DNA of 64,000 nt from Piscirickettsiaceae bacterium (lineage in GTDB: Bacteria; Pseudomonadota; Gammaproteobacteria; Nitrosococcales; Methylophagaceae). The translations under genes and the position numbers were made by a program. The notes below the pieces were generated by a model. That model was not told where the DNA came from. It searched no databases and saw nothing but the letters and a program-made list of their open reading frames with translations. The stretch is from the NCBI GenBank assembly GCA_013215825.1, contig JABSQN010000001.1, forward strand, positions 326,874-390,873, in the 5' to 3' direction. Of the stretch, positions 27,834 to 36,370 are shown in pieces. The stretch's first letter is position 1. The number at the start of each line of letters is the position of its first letter.

Positions 27834-29264
27834 ATGACCAAACTCGTCGATATTCCGGTAAAAGTGGAACTGTATGACTCGCTTTCAGAATGGGAAGTAG
27901 ACACCGGAAAAGGTGACAACATTATTGCCCGTCGGATGAAAGGTCGCTTTAGAAATATTAAAAATATGACCATGTCAGTATGGAGTATTTATTTCTTAGG
28001 CCCTTATCTACGCTGGAATGGCGAGCAAGCAATATTATTAGATATTCCAAATCAGCAATTTCACTTATTCTCTGCAACCTTATTTCCTCAGGATATTTGG
28101 GTGTTGTCTTTAGCCTTATTATTTTTAGCGATCATGCTTGCAGCAGTAACCAGTGTTGCTGGACGCGTATTTTGTGGCTATTTTTGCTTTCAAACTGTTT
28201 GGACAGATGTATTTAGTTATATTGAAGGAAAATTTGAAGGTAATACGCCCCAAAAATCCCATAAATTTAAAATTGCACCTTGGTCAGTCAACAAGTTAGT
28301 TAGGAAACTATCGAAGCATGGCTTGTGGTTATTGATTGCTGTTTTAACCGGCATTTCTTTTGCTGCTTGGTTTATTGATGCCTTCACTTTGTGGCAACAA
28401 ATATTCACTTTCACTGTTTCTAAAGCAGTCTGGATTACAGTATCGATATTTACATTTTTCACCTACTGGTTCGCTGGCTTTATGCGTGAGCAAGTATGTT
28501 TTTGGCTGTGTCCCTATGCTCGATTACAAAGCGTGATGTATGACCAAGATACGCTGTTACCTGCCTATGATGCCGAACGTGGCGAACCGAGAACTAAATA
28601 TTCAGAAAAATCAGCAGAAAATAAAGGGGCTTGTATTGATTGTAATCTGTGTGTCGCCGTATGTCCGACAGGCGTTGATATTAGAAAAGGCCAGCAAGAA
28701 GGCTGTATAACCTGTGGTCTGTGTATTGATGCCTGTGACACCATCATGGATAAAATTAATCAACCAAAAGGCTTGATCCGTTATAGCTCGTATAAAGAAC
28801 TGTACAAAGGTAAAGCGGCTTTATCGCTGCTTAAAAGACCTCGAGTTATTGTATACAGCTTTATCTTACTGCTTTCCTTGGCTGGAATTATTTATGGCTT
28901 CAGTCACTTCTCATTGACCGAATTTAAAGTGGTACATGAAAGACAACCCCTGTTTGTCACCATGAGCGATGGCAGTATTCAAAATAAATATACATTGAAA
29001 CTACTTAACAAGACTAAACAGACATTAGCTATTAAGTATTCAATATCCGGTTTAAGTAATATTACCGCTATTGGTATAGAAGATATTTTGCAGATAAAAC
29101 CAGGGAAAATAGTGCCTATTACGGTATTTATTAGACAGAAAGAATCCAATAAGGAAGATATATCTGAGGGAAATATGAAAATAAAACAGTTTCAATTTAC
29201 TGCCACGGATTTAAATAACAGCAGTATAAAAGCTGAATATAGCGCTATTTTTATCACCCCATAA
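27834..29264 (+). CDS. ccoG: CcoG/FixG-type membrane 4Fe-4S protein
   Basis: 476 residues. N-terminal membrane helices contain the NapH-like motifs GRVFCGYFCFQTVW and REQVCFWLCPYARLQS. Two 4Fe-4S sites follow: C267-C270-C273-C277 (CIDCNLCVAVCP) and C291-C294-C297-C301 (CITCGLCIDAC). Another membrane helix and a C-terminal immunoglobulin-like FixG domain end the protein. CcoG normally assists cbb3 oxidase assembly, including copper reduction. Here no ccoNOP is nearby; it is followed after 18 bases by a siroheme reductase, so it may instead feed or mature electron transfer for that enzyme. The ATG at 27834 follows AGGAG by 8 bases; a GTG one codon upstream is possible. Confidence 0.9.
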   Translation: MTKLVDIPVKVELYDSLSEWEVDTGKGDNIIARRMKGRFRNIKNMTMSVWSIYFLGPYLRWNGEQAILLDIPNQQFHLFSATLFPQDIWVLSLALLFLAIMLAAVTSVAGRVFCGYFCFQTVWTDVFSYIEGKFEGNTPQKSHKFKIAPWSVNKLVRKLSKHGLWLLIAVLTGISFAAWFIDAFTLWQQIFTFTVSKAVWITVSIFTFFTYWFAGFMREQVCFWLCPYARLQSVMYDQDTLLPAYDAERGEPRTKYSEKSAENKGACIDCNLCVAVCPTGVDIRKGQQEGCITCGLCIDACDTIMDKINQPKGLIRYSSYKELYKGKAALSLLKRPRVIVYSFILLLSLAGIIYGFSHFSLTEFKVVHERQPLFVTMSDGSIQNKYTLKLLNKTKQTLAIKYSISGLSNITAIGIEDILQIKPGKIVPITVFIRQKESNKEDISEGNMKIKQFQFTATDLNNSSIKAEYSAIFITP

Positions 29265-29282
29265 TCTAGAGTAGAATGTACT

Positions 29283-30950
29283 ATGTATCAATATGATTCT
29301 TATGATAAAGACCTCGTTAATCAGCGTGTAGAACAATTTGCAGACCAACTAAAAAGACGGCTAAATGGCGAGTTAAGTGAAGAGGAGTTTTTACCTCTTA
29401 GATTGCAAAATGGTATCTATCTTCAAAAGCATGCGTATATGTTGAGAGTCGCAATACCTTATGGCACATTATCGCCAACTCAATTAATGACATTAGCCGA
29501 TATTGCTGATGAGTTCGATAGAGGCTATGGCCATTTTACAACGAGACAAAATATACAATTTAATTGGATAGATCTCGAGCGAACACCTCAAATACTACAA
29601 CGCTTGGCTGAGGTTGAAATGCATTCAATTCAAACCTCAGGCAACTGTATTCGCAATGTAACCACAGAAGCATTTGCTGGCGTGTCTGCCGATGAGGTTG
29701 TTGATCCTAGACCTATAGCTGAAATTTTACGTCAATGGTCAACTATTAACCCTGAGTTTTTATTTTTACCACGCAAGTTTAAAATTGCCGTGTCATCAAC
29801 AACAGAAGATCGCGCCGCGGTTCGTTCTCATGATCTTGGTATTTATTTAGATAAAAATCCAACCACGGGAGAACTGGTGGCAAATATCATGGTGGGAGGA
29901 GGACTGGGACGCACGCCAATTATAAGTAAAATATTGAAAAAAAATCTGCCATGGAAACATCTATTACCTTATTTAGAAGCTGTATTACGTGTTTATAATC
30001 GTCATGGCCGCCGTGATAATCGTTATAAAGCCAGAATTAAAATTTTAGTAAAAGAACTAGGTATCGATTCGTTTGCAAAAGAAATAGATAATGAATGGCA
30101 ATTACTCAAAAATGGCTCAAGTGAACTCACTAAAACTGAATATAATCGTATTGCCCAACACTTTACAGCGAATAAACTAGAAGACACTGATACTCATCAC
30201 TTTGAACAGCATTTAGCTGAAAATAAAGAATTTTTTCGTTGGGTTTCTACCAATACCCATCAACATAAAAACAAGCATTATTTATCAGTCATTATTTCAA
30301 CTAAGCAAGGGGCAAGCAATCCGCCTGGTGATATGTCATCAACAGATATGCGTTATATTGCTCAACTTGCTAATGATAATAATTTTGCTGAAATTAGGGT
30401 GACGCACGAACAAAACCTGGTATTACCTGAAGTTAAAAAAAGCATTTTGTTTGAATTATGGCAACAGCTAAATTCACAGCGATTAGCCACGCCGACTGTT
30501 GGACTGCTTAGCGATATGATTACTTGCCCTGGTGGTGATTATTGTGCACTTGCCAATGCTAAATCAATACCCATTGCAGCGGCTATTCAGCAACAGTTTT
30601 CCGATTTAGATTACCTGCATGATATAGGCACATTAAGTTTAAATATTTCAGGCTGCATGAATGCATGTGCTCACCATCATATTGCTAGTATTGGTATTTT
30701 AGGCGTCGATAAAAAAGGCATGGAATGGTATCAAGTCACAATAGGTGGTCGGCAAGGTAAACAAGCAAAAATTGGTAAATCCATAGGCAGAGCATTTGAA
30801 GCAGAGCTGATTCCCAATGTCATTGATAAACTGATTCAAGTTTATTTAGTTAACCGAAACGAGCAAGAAACATTTAGTGATACGGTCGATAGATTGGGAT
30901 TACAACCGTTTAAAGACAAAGTGTATAACCATAAGAAGGATGCACTATGA
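29283..30950 (+). CDS. Siroheme 4Fe-4S nitrite/sulfite reductase (CysI/NirA type)
   Basis: 555 residues with two ferredoxin-like half-domains and two siroheme/4Fe-4S half-domains. The first half has YGHFTTRQNIQFNWIDL and an SGNCIRNVTTEAFAG arginine site. The cluster ligands are C415 and C421 (CPGGDYC) and C458 and C462 (SGCMNACAHHH). It reduces sulfite to sulfide, or nitrite to ammonium, with six electrons. The adjoining DUF934 gene, coupled by a 4-base overlap, is the usual partner of this one-subunit CysI type, which favours assimilatory sulfite reduction. There is no cysJ-like flavoprotein next to it; the upstream ccoG may be a redox partner. Confidence 0.93.
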   Translation: MYQYDSYDKDLVNQRVEQFADQLKRRLNGELSEEEFLPLRLQNGIYLQKHAYMLRVAIPYGTLSPTQLMTLADIADEFDRGYGHFTTRQNIQFNWIDLERTPQILQRLAEVEMHSIQTSGNCIRNVTTEAFAGVSADEVVDPRPIAEILRQWSTINPEFLFLPRKFKIAVSSTTEDRAAVRSHDLGIYLDKNPTTGELVANIMVGGGLGRTPIISKILKKNLPWKHLLPYLEAVLRVYNRHGRRDNRYKARIKILVKELGIDSFAKEIDNEWQLLKNGSSELTKTEYNRIAQHFTANKLEDTDTHHFEQHLAENKEFFRWVSTNTHQHKNKHYLSVIISTKQGASNPPGDMSSTDMRYIAQLANDNNFAEIRVTHEQNLVLPEVKKSILFELWQQLNSQRLATPTVGLLSDMITCPGGDYCALANAKSIPIAAAIQQQFSDLDYLHDIGTLSLNISGCMNACAHHHIASIGILGVDKKGMEWYQVTIGGRQGKQAKIGKSIGRAFEAELIPNVIDKLIQVYLVNRNEQETFSDTVDRLGLQPFKDKVYNHKKDAL

Positions 30951-31483
30951 AAAACGTAATTAGCTTAAATAATCAGCACGAAGCAACGATTATTGCTGAT
31001 GATAAATGGCTGTTGCTAGAAGAGGGCGATAATGCAGTTGACCTATGCTTGTTATCAAATTCAGGTCGCCCATTAGGAAACTTAATTATTCCATTTGAGC
31101 CTTATCTAACCACTGTGGACTCGGTTAAATTTCCACAGATTAATGCAGTTAGCTTAAGCAATGACAAAGATGTTGATTTGTTAACACCATGGCTAGATAC
31201 GTTATCACTGATCGTTTTAGACTTTCCGAAATTTACCGATGGTCGCGCCTATTCACAGGCGGTAGAACTGAGACGGCATCTTAATTGGCAAGGTGAAATT
31301 CGTGCCAAAGGTGACGTGTTACAAGATCAGCTCAGTCATATGCACCGCTGTGGTTTCACTAGCTTTGCCATTCGACAAGACAAAGATCCTCAACAAGCCC
31401 TTAAAGGTCTAGCAGGAATCAGCGTTCTATATGCAAGCTCTGTAATTGAGCCCGAGCCCTTATTTAAAAGAAGACTAATTTAG
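30947..31483 (+). CDS. DUF934 family protein, partner of the sulfite reductase
   Basis: 178 residues. Family signatures are visible: LIIPFEPYLTTVDSVKFPQI near residue 50, FPKFTDGRAYSQAVELRRHL (about 90-110), then GEIRAKGDVLQDQLSHMHRCGFTSFAI. DUF934 proteins almost always follow a CysI-type reductase and are thought to help it act, but the mechanism is unknown. The ATGA overlap with the reductase stop implies coupled translation. The C-terminus (EPEPLFKRRLI) is normal, so the gene looks complete. Confidence 0.9.
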   Translation: MKNVISLNNQHEATIIADDKWLLLEEGDNAVDLCLLSNSGRPLGNLIIPFEPYLTTVDSVKFPQINAVSLSNDKDVDLLTPWLDTLSLIVLDFPKFTDGRAYSQAVELRRHLNWQGEIRAKGDVLQDQLSHMHRCGFTSFAIRQDKDPQQALKGLAGISVLYASSVIEPEPLFKRRLI

Positions 31484-31515
31484 TATTGAGGAGGGAGTGC
31501 TCGTGTTCAATAAAT

Positions 31516-31694
31516 TTAGACGAATGTCCAAGCAATTATTCGGGTGATTTTATTGCCTTGTGACATTGAAATTTCACGTACATCTGTGGCACCTAGTTTA
31601 TTGATTAGCTTGATAGATGGCTTAACATTATCTGGTTTAGATACTAAACATGTAAACCAGTGACATTGCTCGGCGATTTTTATTGTTTGTTAAA
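31516..31694 (-). pseudogene. rlmF: Remnant of rlmF (23S rRNA A1618 N6-methyltransferase), C-terminus only
   Basis: The minus-strand frame ending with the stop at 31516-31518 reads AEQCHWFTCLVSKPDNVKPS, then IKLINKLGATDVREISMSQG, then NKITRIIAWTFV. This matches the C-terminus of RlmF (WFTSLVSK..., ...ArFIAWTF). An in-frame stop lies upstream near 31695, and no catalytic NPPF motif or start is present. About 56 codons remain of a gene normally near 300 codons. It is a truncated corpse, not the end of a functional gene. Confidence 0.85.
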
Positions 31695-31832
31695 AATACC
31701 GTGGTCACGATTTGGACACGGAGCAAAATATGGGTGTTTTTGTCAGTCTAGGCTAGCACTCATGAGCACAAGTCTGGAATTCAAAAATAGGCGAGTGTTA
31801 GCTTGGAAGGCTGGGAGCAAAATACGGTGTAA
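31695..31832. other. Spacer with short repeats beside the tRNA gene
   Basis: GAGCAAAATAtggGTG near 31731 and GAGCAAAATACGGTG near 31814 are near-identical. GGCTAGCACTC at about 31751 is close to the inverse of GAGTGTTAGCTT at 31793. The latter also matches 15269-15297. No gene is seen. Confidence 0.4.
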
Positions 31833-31909
31833 TGGTGCGCCTAGCAGGACTTGAACCTGCGGCCCCCAGTTTCGGAAACTGGTACTCTATCCAGCTGAGC
31901 TATAGGCGC
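31833..31909 (-). tRNA. tRNA-Arg, anticodon CCG
   Basis: On the minus strand the acceptor arms GCGCCTA and TAGGCGC pair perfectly, with discriminator A and a genomically encoded CCA. The D arm is GCTCAGCTGGATAGAGT, the anticodon arm CCAGT-TTCCGAA-ACTGG gives anticodon CCG (reads CGG), and the T arm holds GGTTCAAGTCC. The D-stem closes with one G-T pair, otherwise canonical. TATAAA stands a few bases upstream of the 5' end. Confidence 0.95.
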
Positions 31910-32010
31910 ATATTTTATACATGAGTGTTCACAAAGGCTTGAAAGTATACGGACTTTATTTTGACACTGCCAGTTACTTTTCTTGATGATATATATAATG
32001 TGTAATGTTT

Positions 32011-32045
32011 AGCATAACTACCGATACTTGTTCGGTAATTATGCT
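32011..32045. terminator. Hairpin downstream of glgP, terminator-like
   Basis: AGCATAAcTACCGA and TCGGTAaTTATGCT pair with one mismatch around a 7-base loop. It sits 14 bases after the glgP stop on the minus strand. The trailing sequence on that strand is AT-rich but has no uninterrupted T-run, so strength is uncertain. Confidence 0.55.
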
Positions 32046-32058
32046 ATTAATCATTATC

Positions 32059-34563
32059 TTATAAATGTTTTGGCGCAATCTTTTCAAGCTTCCAAATATC
32101 ATCATTGTATTCATTCATTGTGCGATCAGTCGAGAACTTACCACTGTATGCTGTATTAAGAATACTCATTGTTAACCAGCGTTGTCGGTCTTGGTAGGCC
32201 AAGCCTACTTGATGTTGAGCATCAATATAACTACGGAAATCAGCAATAGTCATCCACGGATCATTGTGGCTTGTTAGTGCATTGATAACATTGTCAAAAC
32301 GGTTAGGCTCAAATTGATTGAAGTGTCCGCCTTCTAATAAGTCCATAACGCGTTTCAAGTCTTTATCTTGTGCAATGGTGGCACGAGGATTGTAGCTCGA
32401 TTTTAGATCAACAACTTCTTGTTCAGTTAAGCCGAATAGGAAGAAATTATCATCACCGACTTCTTCTAGGATCTCGATATTGGCACCATCAAGCGTACCG
32501 ATGGTAATCGCGCCATTCATCATGAACTTCATGTTACCTGTGCCAGATGCTTCTTTACCTGCTGTTGATATTTGTTCGGATAAATCAGCAGCAGGACAAA
32601 TAATTTCCATGGCTGATACTTGATAGTTAGGTAGGAACACAACTTTCAGCAATTCACCGACATCAGGATCATTATTGACAACGCTAGCAACATTATTAAT
32701 GAGCTTGATAATGTCTTTCGCCATGGCATAACCGGGTGCAGCTTTACCACCAAATAAGACGCAACGCTTAACAATACCGTCAGTATCGCCACGTTTGATA
32801 CGGTCATAAAGGTGGATCACGTGTAAGACATTAAGTAGTTGACGTTTGTATTCATGGATACGTTTAACTTGAATATCAAACATGGCATCTGTACTAAAAG
32901 TAACGCCACAGCTTTGTTTAACTAAATCAGCAAGACGTTGCTTATTGGCTATTTTTGCTTGATGCCACTTTTCCTGAAATGCTGGATTTTTAGCATAAGG
33001 AGCAAGCTTTTCTAGTTGACTAAGCTCGGTGATCCATTTGTCATCAAGTGTTTTGGTAATAAGTTCACTTAATTCTGGATTACACCATGCCATCCAACGA
33101 CGTTGAGTGACACCGTTTGTTTTATTGTTAAATTTATTAGGCCACAATTCATAGAAATCATGGAATAAGCCTTTTTGTAATAATTCAGAATGTAATGCGG
33201 CAACACCATTAACAGAGAAACTACCGACAATAGCAAGATGCGCCATGCGAACTTGTTGTTGATGGCCTTCTTCAATAATAGACATACGACGAAGTCTATC
33301 TTTATCGCCTGGCCAGCGACGAGCAACTTCACTCAAGAATCGTGCGTTAATTTCATAAATTATTTCTAAAACACGTGGTAGTAAACGACCAAACATGTGT
33401 ACAGGCCAGCGTTCTAGTGCTTCTGGCAATAATGTATGGTTGGTGTAGGCCAGTGTTTTTGTGGTGATTTTCCATGCTTTATCCCAACTTAGATTGTGTT
33501 CATCCATTAGTAGGCGCATTAGTTCTGCAACTGCAACAGTAGGATGTGTATCGTTTAATTGGAATACATTTTTATCAGCAAAGTTGTCAAAATTATCGCC
33601 GTTATTGGTGACCCAATGGTCGAGAATATCTTGTAAGCTGGAAGAGGCGAGGAAGTATTGTTGGCGAAGACGAAGTTCTTTACCGTTTTCACTACTGTCA
33701 TTCGGGTATAACACCATGCTGATGTTTTCAGCTTCATTTTTTGAAGCAACTGCTTCGGTGTATGAGCCGGCATTAAAGTCTTCAAGATTGAATTCATCGG
33801 TTGCCGCCGCTTTCCACAAACGTAGCTTATTTACTGTGCCGTTTTTATAACCTGGGATCGGCAAATCATACGGTACAGCAAGTACATCATTGGTATTAAC
33901 CCAATATACTTTTAGCTCATTATTATTATCTTTACGGAATTCAGTATGGCCACCAAATTTGATACGTTGAGTGAATTCAGGGCGCTCTAATTCCCACGGG
34001 TTGCCATCTCGTAACCAATGGTCAGGCATTTCAACTTGGTTACCATTATCAATACTTTGTTGAAACATGCCGTATTCATAACGAATACCATAGCCAGTAA
34101 CGGGTAATTGCAATGTGGCACAGCTATCAATAAAACAGGCGGCTAGACGACCCAAACCACCGTTACCAAGTCCTGCATCATGTTCAAGTTCAGTGAGTTC
34201 TTCAAAGTCTAAACCAAGATCATGCATTGCTTTCTTCGCTGTTTCTTCTAAGCCGAGATTAAGCGCAGCATTCCCCATTGCACGACCCATTAGGAATTCC
34301 ATTGATAGGTAATAGGCGTGCTTACATTTTGAATCAGAATAGGCTTGTTTTGTCTCTTTCATGCGTTCAAATAAGCGATCGCGGAGCGTTAATGCGAGTG
34401 ATGTATATAGGTAATGTCCGGAAGCGCAGCCTTTATCTTGGGCCAAGTGGTGGCCATAATAGCTTTTGAAATCACTGCTTAAGGCTTTTTCATCCATACC
34501 TAATTCAGGTGTGTTATTCAAATCAGGGGCGGGGTTTATAGTGCAGGCATAGCGAGGGCTCAT
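32059..34563 (-). CDS. glgP: Glycogen/alpha-glucan phosphorylase
   Basis: 834 residues; PLP-dependent release of glucose-1-phosphate from alpha-1,4-glucans. The family signature with the PLP lysine is EASGTGNMKFMMNGAITIGT. N-terminal landmarks are AYYLSMEFLMGRAMGNA and the G-rich LEHDAGLGNGGLGRLAACF. I chose the ATG at 34563 (MSPRYACTIN) because AAGGA lies seven bases in front; an earlier in-frame ATG at 34623 overlaps the cytochrome gene and adds 20 residues. It follows the cytochrome c gene by 25 bases on the same strand, so it may share the soxC-like transcript although the functions seem unrelated. No glycogen synthesis genes are in the window. Confidence 0.95.
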   Translation of the reverse strand: MSPRYACTINPAPDLNNTPELGMDEKALSSDFKSYYGHHLAQDKGCASGHYLYTSLALTLRDRLFERMKETKQAYSDSKCKHAYYLSMEFLMGRAMGNAALNLGLEETAKKAMHDLGLDFEELTELEHDAGLGNGGLGRLAACFIDSCATLQLPVTGYGIRYEYGMFQQSIDNGNQVEMPDHWLRDGNPWELERPEFTQRIKFGGHTEFRKDNNNELKVYWVNTNDVLAVPYDLPIPGYKNGTVNKLRLWKAAATDEFNLEDFNAGSYTEAVASKNEAENISMVLYPNDSSENGKELRLRQQYFLASSSLQDILDHWVTNNGDNFDNFADKNVFQLNDTHPTVAVAELMRLLMDEHNLSWDKAWKITTKTLAYTNHTLLPEALERWPVHMFGRLLPRVLEIIYEINARFLSEVARRWPGDKDRLRRMSIIEEGHQQQVRMAHLAIVGSFSVNGVAALHSELLQKGLFHDFYELWPNKFNNKTNGVTQRRWMAWCNPELSELITKTLDDKWITELSQLEKLAPYAKNPAFQEKWHQAKIANKQRLADLVKQSCGVTFSTDAMFDIQVKRIHEYKRQLLNVLHVIHLYDRIKRGDTDGIVKRCVLFGGKAAPGYAMAKDIIKLINNVASVVNNDPDVGELLKVVFLPNYQVSAMEIICPAADLSEQISTAGKEASGTGNMKFMMNGAITIGTLDGANIEILEEVGDDNFFLFGLTEQEVVDLKSSYNPRATIAQDKDLKRVMDLLEGGHFNQFEPNRFDNVINALTSHNDPWMTIADFRSYIDAQHQVGLAYQDRQRWLTMSILNTAYSGKFSTDRTMNEYNDDIWKLEKIAPKHL

Positions 34564-34588
34564 TAACGGGTCCTTATTATTTAAGTCA

Positions 34589-35122
34589 TTACTTTTCTGG
34601 ATATATGGCAACAAATCCATCACGATTTGGCATCGTTACCAATGGGAGATTCTCATTATTGAGATCTAATTCGGGGGCTATTATACCATCTAGACTTAAT
34701 GTATAGGCACAAAGCGCATAGACCTCATCCGAACTGAGTGAAAATGGTGCGTTGATAGGCATTGAACGGCGAATGTAATCGAATAGGGTGGTGGCATAAG
34801 GCCAGTAACTATTGACTGTTTTTTCTGGGTAGTCACTGGTAAGCGAGCCAACCTCGCCCATCAAAGGTTCTGCCGTTGCACCGATCCCTTCTGGGCCGTG
34901 ACAGACGGCACATTTTAGTGCAAAGAGTTGTTTACCTTGTTCTGCGGTGCCGCTACCAATGGGTAAGTTTTCACCCGAAGGTGAAATGCTTAAATTCCAT
35001 TGTGATTGAGGGCTAAGATGGCTTGCAGGCTTACCTAATGCTTGATGTTGTGCGTCGGCATAACTTAGTGTCGAGAGTAAGAGTAGGCTTGTAGCGACAA
35101 TGAATTTAGAAGCCATAGACAT
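34589..35122 (-). CDS. Monohaem periplasmic cytochrome c, partner of the SoxC-like subunit
   Basis: 177 residues from the ATG at 35122 (AGGTG is nine bases upstream; a GTG at 35134 is less likely). A signal peptide (FIVATSLLLLSTLSYADA) sends it to the periplasm. A single haem site CAVCH is at 71-75, and the candidate axial Met is in FDYIRRSMPINAPFSL. The pattern around DYIRRSMP resembles the cytochrome domain of SoxD and of SorB-like proteins, but it is much shorter than a diheme SoxD. The coding start lies inside the end of the soxC-like gene (17 bases from this ATG), supporting function as its electron acceptor. Confidence 0.85.
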   Translation of the reverse strand: MSMASKFIVATSLLLLSTLSYADAQHQALGKPASHLSPQSQWNLSISPSGENLPIGSGTAEQGKQLFALKCAVCHGPEGIGATAEPLMGEVGSLTSDYPEKTVNSYWPYATTLFDYIRRSMPINAPFSLSSDEVYALCAYTLSLDGIIAPELDLNNENLPLVTMPNRDGFVAIYPEK

Positions 35123-36368
35123 GATTAATATCACCTTCTTCTGTTATTTCCCAGCTCACAATGGCGTTGTAATGGAAAAATCCATGTTTCCCTCGGTTTT
35201 TGATTAATGTTTCACGGGTGGGTTGCACATAACCGGTCTCATCGGTGGCGCGACTTTGTAATATAGAATAATCGCCCTGCCAATGCCATGGTAGATTGAA
35301 ACGGGTAAAGGCTTTATCAAGAATAGGACCTTGTAACTCTGCATCAACCCATGAGTCACCCCCATCAGCGGATATTTCAACCCGAGTTATTTTGCCACGA
35401 CCTGACCATGCAAGTCCGGTAATTTGATAAATGCCGGGATTGTCTGGCAGCATCATGCCAATAGAAGGTGAGGTAATAAGTGACTTGGCTTCATTCACAA
35501 AGGTAAATTGACGTGCGGTACCATCAGTCATTAGCTCTGTATATTGTGAGGTTTCATCACGCGACATTATGGGCTCTTTCACTAGACGTAATTGGCGTAG
35601 CCATTTCACATTAAGAATGCCTTCCCATCCTGGAAGCACTAAGCGCATGGGGTAACCATTTTCAGGTCGTAACCGTTCGCCATTTTGATATAAGGCTAAT
35701 AAGGCATCATCAAGCAATTTATCGAGTGGAATACTAATGTTGAGTGCCGCCGCATCCGCACCTTCAGCAATCACCCATTTAACATCGGGTTTAATACCTG
35801 CTTCTTCTAGCAATAATTTAAGTGGGATCCCTGTCCATTCTGCATTCGAGACTAAACCGTGAGCATAGCCAGCTTTAGATTGGATTGGATTAGTGCGCCA
35901 ACCGCTATTACTATTACCGCCGCACTCAATAAAACACGTACGAGACGTCATTGGATAACGCATTAGGCTTTTAATATCAAAGCTTAGAGGTGTATCAACT
36001 AAACCGTCGATTAATAAAACATGTTGAGCAGGATCGATTTGAGGTACACCATTATGATGACGCTCAAAGTGCAAGCCATTAGGGGTAATAGTGCCTTGGA
36101 GATCGTGTAATGGTGTCCAAGATATACCGTTGCCTGGGGCGGCAGGATTGGCAGAAATCCAGCGAATAATACGCTGTTCATGTGATGACGGTTCACCGTA
36201 GTTACTAAAGTCACCACCAGGTTCTCGCATCCATTTAGGCAAGCTATCAGGCAACTCTAATTTATCGGTATTTGCAAGGAGTGGCAGGCTAATAGTACCT
36301 GCAATCACACCACCCAAAGCCGCTTTCTGTAAAAAATGGCGACGACTTTGGCTGGGCGATTTTTTCAT
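35106..36368 (-). CDS. SoxC-like sulfite/sulfane dehydrogenase molybdopterin subunit
   Basis: 420 residues of the sulfite oxidase family. The N-terminus is a Tat signal (SRRHFLQKAALGGV), so it is exported folded with its cofactor. The Mo-binding Cys is in TCFIECGGNSNSGW. The dimerisation domain includes SADGGDSWVDAEL and a SoxC-type stretch EPIMSRDETSQYTELM. It oxidises sulfite or protein-bound sulfane, passing electrons to the cytochrome encoded directly after it. The core Sox genes (soxXYZAB) are not in the window. It begins two bases after the engB stop, within a minus-strand run. Confidence 0.88.
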   Translation of the reverse strand: MKKSPSQSRRHFLQKAALGGVIAGTISLPLLANTDKLELPDSLPKWMREPGGDFSNYGEPSSHEQRIIRWISANPAAPGNGISWTPLHDLQGTITPNGLHFERHHNGVPQIDPAQHVLLIDGLVDTPLSFDIKSLMRYPMTSRTCFIECGGNSNSGWRTNPIQSKAGYAHGLVSNAEWTGIPLKLLLEEAGIKPDVKWVIAEGADAAALNISIPLDKLLDDALLALYQNGERLRPENGYPMRLVLPGWEGILNVKWLRQLRLVKEPIMSRDETSQYTELMTDGTARQFTFVNEAKSLITSPSIGMMLPDNPGIYQITGLAWSGRGKITRVEISADGGDSWVDAELQGPILDKAFTRFNLPWHWQGDYSILQSRATDETGYVQPTRETLIKNRGKHGFFHYNAIVSWEITEEGDINHVYGF

Positions 36369-36370
36369 AA

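Noticed and set aside
27834-29264. Part of a cbb3 oxidase (fix) cluster
   Set aside because: No ccoNOPQ, ccoH, ccoI or ccoS homologue is found on either side.
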